In this document: positions 1 through 5,073 of the stretch, piece by piece | How the letters are laid out: each line of letters begins with the position of its first letter | Position numbering within the stretch: the stretch's first letter is position 1 | Source: Euryarchaeota archaeon UBA501 | GTDB taxonomy: Archaea > Thermoplasmatota > Poseidoniia > Poseidoniales > Thalassarchaeaceae | DNA length: 6,615 bases | Reading direction: 5' to 3' | Assembly: GCA_002505685.1 (NCBI GenBank) | Contig: DAVT01000161.1 | Location: 1 to 6,615 of the forward strand | Made by a program: the position numbers and the translations under genes | The notes under the pieces: generated by a model | What the model was told of the DNA's origin: nothing | Seen by the model: the letters and a program-made list of their open reading frames with translations, nothing else | Databases searched by the model: none

Positions 1-684
1 GATGCCACCACAAGCATCTCCTTGTCCAATGTCACATTGCTCATAATCGGGATTGGCGACCAAGATGTACCATTCTCCATCGATCATCTGTGTGTACAGA
101 TTGTGTGGTCCACTGGGGTGGTCGACATCGTACCATGAGTCTACGTAGTATGGGTCGGTTTTGTCTGTGACATCAAGAAGTGTAACACTCACCTGAACAG
201 GGTCACCCCACTCACCAACATCCGGGTCCGCATACCCTGAATCAATCAGTTGGTTTTGCAGAATCAAGAATTCATTGCCATTGTGTTCCAAGTACTTGAC
301 ATCCAAAACTTGTGTGTTCGGGTCTACGTAATGCCCCACAACGGTCGTATTGTAGGGGTCGGTCACATCGGTAATGTGGACGTCATTCCAACCCGCTTGG
401 TAAGCATAGACTCGCCCATCAGGTGCAGTCATCACTTGCACTTCTGCATTCCCTGGACTGGTCAATTCATTGAAATCAGCGAACTCGATGTTTGAACTGC
501 TCATGTTGTGTTGGGCTGGATCTCGATGGTCGTGATCTTCGCCTTGAATGAGCGGGTCCTCGGCCATGGTTTGCGATGAACCGATTTCATCATCAACGCT
601 GAAATCGCCCATGGCGAAGACCAACATGGTCGCACTTGCGAGCAACATCATTGCTGCGAGTGCTAGACCCTTGACGCTATCCAT
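1..684 (-). CDS. Exported LVIVD-repeat (beta-propeller-like) protein, 3'-truncated by window edge
   Basis: The reading frame is open from an ATG at 684 to the window edge (228 codons, no stop), so only the N-terminal part is visible. Residues 5-25 are hydrophobic (LALAAMMLLASATMLVFA), a signal peptide or N-terminal anchor with no lipobox. A His/Asp-rich linker follows (about 48-60, with HDHRD). Two copies of an LVIVD-like unit come next. Copy one, about 90-145, has the core VHITDVTDP, then VVGHYV, then VLDVKYLEHNGNEFLIL. Copy two, about 165-212, has the core VTLLDVTDKTDPYYV, then a GEWYILVAN strand. This is the usual pattern of a strand ending in DV(S/T)DP followed by a strand ending in a Tyr- or Leu-rich core, found in bacterial and archaeal surface propellers. 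Two Cys (217, 225) near the cut could pair. No enzymatic residues are evident, so the role (adhesion, scaffold or binding) is unknown. The gene is divergent from the cupredoxin-like gene, with 56 bp between them. Confidence 0.75.
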   Translation of the reverse strand, partial: MDSVKGLALAAMMLLASATMLVFAMGDFSVDDEIGSSQTMAEDPLIQGEDHDHRDPAQHNMSSSNIEFADFNELTSPGNAEVQVMTAPDGRVYAYQAGWNDVHITDVTDPYNTTVVGHYVDPNTQVLDVKYLEHNGNEFLILQNQLIDSGYADPDVGEWGDPVQVSVTLLDVTDKTDPYYVDSWYDVDHPSGPHNLYTQMIDGEWYILVANPDYEQCDIGQGDACGGI

Positions 685-691
685 GCCTGTC

Positions 692-706
692 CGACCCTAC
701 GGGTCG
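692..706. repeat. Perfect inverted repeat in divergent promoter (candidate operator)
   Basis: CGACCC-TAC-GGGTCG is a perfect 6-bp inverted repeat with a 3-bp spacer. It lies directly between the AT-rich box and the start codon of the leftward gene. A regulator bound there would cover the expected transcription start of that gene. As RNA it could form only a small hairpin with a 3-nt loop. The repeat itself is certain; its function is a guess. Confidence 0.35.
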
Positions 707-719
707 ATTTGTATTTATC
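707..719. promoter_or_regulatory. Candidate shared divergent TATA-like element
   Basis: The only AT-rich stretch between the divergent start codons is ATTTGTATTTATC. On the + strand its core lies about 25-30 nt before the ATG at 741. On the - strand it reads GATAAATACAAAT and lies about 28-35 nt before the ATG at 684. Both spacings match the usual archaeal TATA-to-start distance for leaderless or nearly leaderless transcripts, and neither gene has a convincing Shine-Dalgarno site. The match to the archaeal TATA consensus is only approximate, and the assignment is inferred from position. Confidence 0.4.
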
Positions 720-740
720 CACCCATGGATACCGCCGTCC

Positions 741-1328
741 ATGCGCAGTGCACTACTCGGGCTTCTGCTGATTCTCCCGATTTTATCCGGAGTTGCAGTA
801 GCCCATGAGCCGGATACATTCACAGTGATTGTCCGTGAAGATCGGCATGACCCCGCTGAGGTCAATCTGATTGTCAATGACACAGTACAGTATTACAACG
901 TCGATAGTCGTGAGAATGTCACTCACATCATTGGTTTGGATTTGAACGGAGACAACGATTTCGATGATGAAGGTGAATTCTCATCCGGAGTTTTACATAG
1001 CGAATGTGATTGGGATAATGATACGGATTGCCGGGTGGCTTGGATTTTCGTCATTAATGATACGGCCTTGGTTGGCAATTACATTCTTTCAGACCTTCGC
1101 TCTGACGGCACAGAAATCGAAGTTAGGTTGAATATTGGCGAAGACATCCATCCAACCTCACTACCTGAGATTGGCGAGTGTTTCGGAGATTGTGAGGAAG
1201 AGGAAGAAGAAACTCAAATGAAACGTTCAAGCCAAACAGATTTGCAAAAAGCGATGATGCTAGCTGGGATGACAATGTTTGGTGGCGCGAGCGTATTGCT
1301 ACTCGCCATGATCATGCAACGTTCATGA
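741..1328 (+). CDS. Exported, C-terminally anchored cupredoxin-like protein with most copper ligands missing
   Basis: 195 aa. Residues 1-21 form a signal peptide ending in a signal-peptidase site (AVA before His22). Residues 25-132 look like one cupredoxin-type beta-sandwich: FTVIVREDRHDPAEVNLIVNDT, then VQYYNVDSRENVTHI, the position of the first His ligand (His62) in plastocyanin-like proteins. The C-terminal ligand loop, normally G-x-Y-x-Y-x-C-x-x-H, reads GNYILSDLRSDG, with Asp118 at the Cys position and no His or Met, so a normal type-1 copper site is unlikely. An Asp-rich loop (67-79) could bind calcium. There are four sequons (46, 59, 93, 106) and four Cys (89, 97, 147, 151). A poly-Glu stretch (152-157) precedes a C-terminal membrane helix (about 171-192) and a short basic tail. 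The ATG at 741 is the only sensible start: there is no in-frame alternative just upstream, and it opens directly on the signal peptide. The fold is inferred from pattern only. The gene converges on the SCO1 gene. Confidence 0.72.
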   Translation: MRSALLGLLLILPILSGVAVAHEPDTFTVIVREDRHDPAEVNLIVNDTVQYYNVDSRENVTHIIGLDLNGDNDFDDEGEFSSGVLHSECDWDNDTDCRVAWIFVINDTALVGNYILSDLRSDGTEIEVRLNIGEDIHPTSLPEIGECFGDCEEEEEETQMKRSSQTDLQKAMMLAGMTMFGGASVLLLAMIMQRS

Positions 1329-2003
1329 ATCCGTTTCGGGACCCAATTCCTCATCCATGAGATATTGTAAATCCTTGATGAAAAGCGTCGGTTCCCAATC
1401 CATGTCATTCCATCTTACACGTTGCTGATGAGCTTTGTCAATAATGATGGTCGCAGTGGAATGGTCAACCAAGTAATCAGGGTGGTGCCGCCCTGAGGTT
1501 TGATTTTCTTCTGTTGAATTTTCTTCGGTTGCAGATGTATTGAGGTAAGTTTGCAAACCGACGTGGAATGATTCCCAAACCGGTTGCATCGCCTCAATTT
1601 CGCCGGTCAAGTGAGGCCAATCAATGGCTTGCCTAGTTGCATAATCTGCCAATACGCTGCTGGTATCCCACCATGGGTCGACTGTAATCGCAATGATACT
1701 GAAATTTGTGCCATAATCATCCGGAAGTTGTTCTGCCACCCACCTCAAATTAGCACTGACAATCGGACAAACATCTGGACACCTTGAATAAACAAAAGAG
1801 ACGACAACAACTTGCCCTTCGAAGTCAGAGAGGTTTGTGTAATTACCGTCAAAATTCATCAGGCTGAAATCTTGAATTTCATATTCTGGGTCGTCGAGTG
1901 GTAAATCTTGCCCATAGAATATGTCTAGCTCTTTCTCAAGTGGCCCAGTGCAACCCGGTAGAATCAGACAAAGAACCATTGTCAAGGCCATAGCATATCG
2001 CAT
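1323..2003 (-). CDS. SCO1/SenC-family lipoprotein (copper chaperone / thiol-disulfide oxidoreductase)
   Basis: 226 aa. Members deliver copper to the CuA centre of cytochrome c oxidase or keep its cysteines reduced, working outside the membrane. A short signal sequence ends in lipobox LPGC, so Cys18 would be lipidated. The thioredoxin-like fold covers about 41-215: FSLMNFDG and NLSDFEGQVVVVSFVYSRCPDVCP carry the CxxxC pair (Cys75, Cys79). ITVDPWWDT follows, then the conserved metal-binding His181 in YLVDHS, and a final strand-helix segment. All three copper ligands are present. An insertion (about 155-174) just before the His is low complexity, with a duplicated TEENS/TEENQ unit and HH at 173-174. 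Six sequons (54, 57, 100, 155, 162, 167) suggest glycosylation. A Shine-Dalgarno site lies 5 nt before the ATG. It is the last gene of the leftward cluster, 8 nt after the M28 peptidase. The family call is firm; the choice between copper chaperone and general thiol role is open, since no oxidase gene is in view. Confidence 0.93.
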   Translation of the reverse strand: MRYAMALTMVLCLILPGCTGPLEKELDIFYGQDLPLDDPEYEIQDFSLMNFDGNYTNLSDFEGQVVVVSFVYSRCPDVCPIVSANLRWVAEQLPDDYGTNFSIIAITVDPWWDTSSVLADYATRQAIDWPHLTGEIEAMQPVWESFHVGLQTYLNTSATEENSTEENQTSGRHHPDYLVDHSTATIIIDKAHQQRVRWNDMDWEPTLFIKDLQYLMDEELGPETDS

Positions 2004-2008
2004 CTAAT

Positions 2009-2013
2009 CCCTC
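2009..2013 (-). promoter_or_regulatory. Ribosome binding site of the SCO1 gene, overlapping the upstream stop
   Basis: GAGGG lies 5 nt before the ATG at 2003, and its first two bases are the last two of the peptidase TGA stop (2014-2012). The arrangement suggests coupled translation and supports this start codon. Confidence 0.55.
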
Positions 2014-3607
2014 ACAATTCATTGGGTACAGGTGTTTGGTCCATGTGCAAGAAGGCGAAAACGGCCCACCATGTGACAATATCCCATGAATGTGCCAAGT
2101 TCGCGACCCCAGTTGCGTTATCGGTAACCATGTATTCCTCAAGCGTCTCTAATTTGTCACAGGTCTTGTGATAGCAAGGAAAACCGTCGACAACTCCATT
2201 CCAACCCAAGGTCGCAACCCCAATGTCTTGGAACGAATCATGATCGCTTCGGGCGGTTGGAGATTCGTAAATGGCCACGGTGTCTTGATACTCGATTTGC
2301 CAAAGAGGACCTTCCCCACCAGCTGCCCATTCAGCAGCCCCGCGCTCCATTTGGTAAGCCAAATCAAGTGCATCGGCCCCAATCCACTCTGCTAGATGAA
2401 ACATCCCGGGTTGATCTACGACATCCCCTGTTCCATCAGGGCCCAAATAGACCGAAAGCGCATAGTCACCAGGATAATTCACGCCAGCCATATCAAGGTT
2501 CAGATAATTGCTAACAGTCACCCCTGAAGGAATGTCTCCCGCGAACGCACGTGAGCCCCACAACCCTTCTTCTTCGCTCGACCACAAGCAGAATACCATG
2601 GTTCTGCGAGCATCAAAATCGGCCAATGCGCCCGCTGTGGTCAAGACCATGGCGGAGCCTGCTGAATTGTCATAGGCACCAGTTCTAGTTCCATAGCCAG
2701 TCTGTTCAAGGCCAGGTAATAGCGAGGTCGGCGTTGCATATGGGGCGATGTCGAAATGGCCCCCAAAAACCAACCATTCATTTGGGAATGTAGTCCCATC
2801 TTTGTAGCCACAGACATTCGCAGCCCAAACGGTTCCTGTCCAATAACGATGCACTTCTGCACGTAGCCCGAAGCCGGTGAATACACCTTCGAAATAGTCG
2901 ATGGCTTCTTCGTAGGATGGATTTTGGTTCCCTACCCAGCGATCTAAGTATCCAACCGCTCCGTCAGTGCCACATGTGATTACATCTGGGCAAGGCGTTT
3001 CATCGGTCATGAATTCAACCCACTCGTAGACTGAACGCCCGTCTACCCAGCCATCCGATGCATCCACACCATCATCCATTGTCAAGTCCGATCGTTGCGG
3101 TCTCTCCGTGTCGAAATCCTTGATGGCGACTTCCCCTCCATCTGAATCATGTGCCGTCAGCCAAACCCAAGATCCATTATCGCCATTTTCTGTAATTATC
3201 ACTGCACCACCATTCGATGGGTCTGACATCCAATCCTGCCACGACTCATTGGCAGCGCGTACGGGCCATTCGTTCCGCCCATAATCTCCAATCAATACCA
3301 TGGCGTTGGGATTACGTGGTGGCAGTAACCAACTGACGGTTTCACTTGAGCCCGATTTGATGTCCAAGACGGTGCCATTTTGCGCGCGATAACTACCAGG
3401 GTCGACCACGAAATAAGGGATGTAAACGCTCAGGTCTTGCTTGGCAACCAACGTGACTTCGCCCCAGTCACCCGCCACCAGCATTCCATTGATTTGCAAA
3501 TCGTCTGCGGTCGGCGTGCCCCCGTCATCGACTCCAAAGCAACCAGATAGAGGTGTGCAAAGTAGAAGAAAAACCAACATGGATACAGTTGGCACTCTGG
3601 AGCGCAT
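2012..3607 (-). CDS. M28-family zinc metallopeptidase, lipoprotein
   Basis: 531 aa from the ATG at 3607. A surface aminopeptidase or carboxypeptidase probably feeding on extracellular peptides. Residues 1-22 are a signal peptide with lipobox LSGC (Cys23). A beta-rich N-terminal region (about 35-155) of unrecognised family follows, then a linker with a CPDVITC Cys pair (about 206-212). The peptidase domain spans about 230-525. Every M28 site is visible: GGHFD (His284 zinc ligand, Asp286), GAYDNSAGSA (Asp313 bridging both zincs), SSEEEGLWGS (Glu345 general base, Glu346 ligand), NLDMAG (Asp372) and SDHDSF (His456). A late Cys pair in CYHKTC may form a disulfide. Start: an ATG at 3613 (two codons longer) is equally possible. 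The frame stays open to 3715, but that extension would overlap the upstream gene and push the lipobox to residue 59, so I reject it. It lies 29 nt after the Frag1/DRAM-like gene. Substrate specificity cannot be read from sequence. Confidence 0.92.
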   Translation of the reverse strand: MRSRVPTVSMLVFLLLCTPLSGCFGVDDGGTPTADDLQINGMLVAGDWGEVTLVAKQDLSVYIPYFVVDPGSYRAQNGTVLDIKSGSSETVSWLLPPRNPNAMVLIGDYGRNEWPVRAANESWQDWMSDPSNGGAVIITENGDNGSWVWLTAHDSDGGEVAIKDFDTERPQRSDLTMDDGVDASDGWVDGRSVYEWVEFMTDETPCPDVITCGTDGAVGYLDRWVGNQNPSYEEAIDYFEGVFTGFGLRAEVHRYWTGTVWAANVCGYKDGTTFPNEWLVFGGHFDIAPYATPTSLLPGLEQTGYGTRTGAYDNSAGSAMVLTTAGALADFDARRTMVFCLWSSEEEGLWGSRAFAGDIPSGVTVSNYLNLDMAGVNYPGDYALSVYLGPDGTGDVVDQPGMFHLAEWIGADALDLAYQMERGAAEWAAGGEGPLWQIEYQDTVAIYESPTARSDHDSFQDIGVATLGWNGVVDGFPCYHKTCDKLETLEEYMVTDNATGVANLAHSWDIVTWWAVFAFLHMDQTPVPNEL

Positions 3608-3636
3608 AAACATCCGACCACGAAGGTGTATCTGAA

Positions 3637-4356
3637 TCAATCGGCTGATGGGGTTGAGTCTAATGTGGGGATAAACGTCAACATCATCGCTTGAGCGGCA
3701 AACGTCAATGTCCACTCAAAAATAGCCGACTCAACCAACATACTCAGCGCAGTCAGAATGGTCATGGATTGAAAGGAGATGATTGCGATGGCAAAAATCG
3801 CCCACCGAACTTTGTGAATTTCCCACCCCTTCCATTCGATTTCTGAATCGATTTCTCCTCTCGCATACGTTAGAGATGCAATCCATACCTGTGCGCCCCA
3901 AAAAATGTTCATCGCCCAAAAGATGTGTAACATGATGTCAGTGTTGAACGGGTAGGCTACAATTTGAATCATCGAAAAACCAATGATGATTCCAGTCACC
4001 AGCGCGACAACATTCGAAAACTCCCGTTTTCTTCCGTTAGGTTTGGTACGATGAAACAACTCAAAAGACAAAAAAATCATGATGAGTCCACCACTGAACA
4101 ATCCAAAATTGAATACCAATTTCTCAGGCATGAATGCACCTGCTGAAGAAATGAATGGTGGGAATCCATTTTCGAAAACAATCTCGCCCCCTTCAAAATC
4201 CTCGGGAACCTGATCACTCAAATCAAGAGGTTCATCACGCAGCCCGCCACCCAATTGCATCATAACTTGACTGATGATGCATGAGCATACGACCAAAATC
4301 ACACCTGTGATAATCGCTTTGCGCAGGTAATAATCGTTGAACAACTGCCTATTCAT
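3637..4356 (-). CDS. Six-helix membrane protein of the Frag1/DRAM/Sfk1 family
   Basis: 239 aa. Six hydrophobic helices at about 13-34, 80-101, 115-135, 141-163, 185-207 and 210-232. A long acidic loop between helices 1 and 2 ends in FPPFISSAGAFMPE (65-78), which matches the family signature P-(F/Y)-I-S-x-(T/A)-G-(T/A)-x-x-P-E as I recall it from animal DRAM proteins (PYISDTGTTPPES). Other matching positions are a His at the start of helix 4 (His144), an Arg just before helix 5 (HKVRW, Arg184), and a last helix opening with FEW and ending LTFIPTLDS, close to DRAM1's CEW...LTFIQDFQS. Animal members act in lysosomal autophagy (DRAM), GPI-lipid remodelling (Frag1/PGAP2) and plasma-membrane lipid control (Sfk1); the role in prokaryotes is unknown to me. 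The ATG has a good Shine-Dalgarno site and overlaps the Nudix gene by 8 bp (ATGAATAG). The call was made without a profile search. Confidence 0.75.
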   Translation of the reverse strand: MNRQLFNDYYLRKAIITGVILVVCSCIISQVMMQLGGGLRDEPLDLSDQVPEDFEGGEIVFENGFPPFISSAGAFMPEKLVFNFGLFSGGLIMIFLSFELFHRTKPNGRKREFSNVVALVTGIIIGFSMIQIVAYPFNTDIMLHIFWAMNIFWGAQVWIASLTYARGEIDSEIEWKGWEIHKVRWAIFAIAIISFQSMTILTALSMLVESAIFEWTLTFAAQAMMLTFIPTLDSTPSAD

Positions 4357-5062
4357 GCAACGACCTCAAGGCTTCGACATCAAAGAGGCTCGCCGCATTT
4401 GCCAAAGCTTGGTCGATTGAGAACCACTTCGCCTCTTCAATCTCGTCTGCCTTGGGTTCGAACTGCACTCCATCGTCTACATTGCACTTGTACGTGAACG
4501 AAAGGAATTGGACACCTTCGCTGGTGAAAATTCTCTCTGCAATTTGCACGATGTCTTGCGCATCGATTTGAACCGAAAGGCCGAGTTCTTCCAGCACTTC
4601 TCTACGCGCCCCCTCAAGTGGATGCTCTGCGTAGTCCACAAATCCCCCCGGCAGGGTCCAATGTCCGGTGAAAAAACCGCGCTTGACCTTCGCCATGGCG
4701 ACTTCATTGTGGGAATTGATGAGGATGACTTTGGCCACAACCCTGTGCATACTTCGATACACGCATTCTCTGGCCAAGGGGTGAACACAATCGTCGGAAA
4801 TCAACTTGTCCTTCCATGTCCAATGCTCAGGCCAATCGATTTCGGGCAAGGCATAGATGACTTCGTGAATCTCTTTGCCAAATCGAATCCGGTTCACGCG
4901 TCGTTCTACCCAATCGATTCCCATCGCTTCGACTTCGCTGATGGTTGGCAAGCGAAGCGTAACATCTCCATTTCGCCCCATGACGGCTTTTTGAGGCCCC
5001 TTCCCATCTAGGTCGACGAGCAGGACTTTCCCATCGTGTTCCAAATAGAGGGTTTGATTCAT
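4349..5062 (-). CDS. Nudix hydrolase with an unassigned N-terminal region
   Basis: 237 aa from the ATG at 5062. Nudix enzymes cleave nucleoside diphosphates linked to another group, using Mg or Mn held by the Nudix-box glutamates. The box is perfect (GX5EX7REUXEEXGU) at 140-162: GGFVDYAEHPLEGAR then REVLEELGL, with Arg154, Glu155, Glu158 and Glu159. The Nudix fold covers about 105-235, opening with MHRVVAKVILIN and closing with EIEEAKWFSIDQAL, the usual helix-rich tail. The first ~100 residues (MNQTLYLEHDGKVLLVDLDG, then a Trp-rich stretch near 77-83) match nothing I recognise. NudC hallmarks (a four-Cys zinc ribbon and the SQPWPFPxS motif after the box) are absent, so NADH pyrophosphatase cannot be assumed; the substrate is open. 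A GTG at 5074 would add four residues and overlap the malate dehydrogenase stop by 1 nt; I prefer the ATG, 11 nt after that stop. Codirectional genes on both sides suggest cotranscription. Confidence 0.92.
   Translation of the reverse strand: MNQTLYLEHDGKVLLVDLDGKGPQKAVMGRNGDVTLRLPTISEVEAMGIDWVERRVNRIRFGKEIHEVIYALPEIDWPEHWTWKDKLISDDCVHPLARECVYRSMHRVVAKVILINSHNEVAMAKVKRGFFTGHWTLPGGFVDYAEHPLEGARREVLEELGLSVQIDAQDIVQIAERIFTSEGVQFLSFTYKCNVDDGVQFEPKADEIEEAKWFSIDQALANAASLFDVEALRSLHE
4363..4367 (-). promoter_or_regulatory. Ribosome binding site of the Frag1/DRAM-like gene
   Basis: GAGGT, complementary to the 3' end of 16S rRNA, lies 6 nt before the ATG at 4356, inside the last codons of the Nudix gene. 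It fixes the start despite the 8-bp overlap and points to translational coupling. Confidence 0.6.
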
Positions 5063-5073
5063 GTTATGCCACA

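Noticed and set aside
548..808. 86-codon + strand open frame across the divergent promoter
   Set aside because: It crosses the AT-rich promoter, is antisense to the signal peptide of the propeller gene and overlaps the start of the cupredoxin-like gene. The product has no recognisable features.
3608..3715. 36-residue N-terminal extension of the M28 peptidase
   Set aside because: The frame is open, but the extension would overlap the Frag1/DRAM-like gene by 79 nt and place the lipobox too far from the N-terminus for a signal peptide. Starts at 3607 or 3613 put it in the correct place.
4508..5011. 167-codon open frame on the + strand
   Set aside because: It lies wholly antisense to the Nudix gene, whose box is perfect. 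The translation has no motif and low-complexity His/Arg/Phe content typical of a shadow frame.
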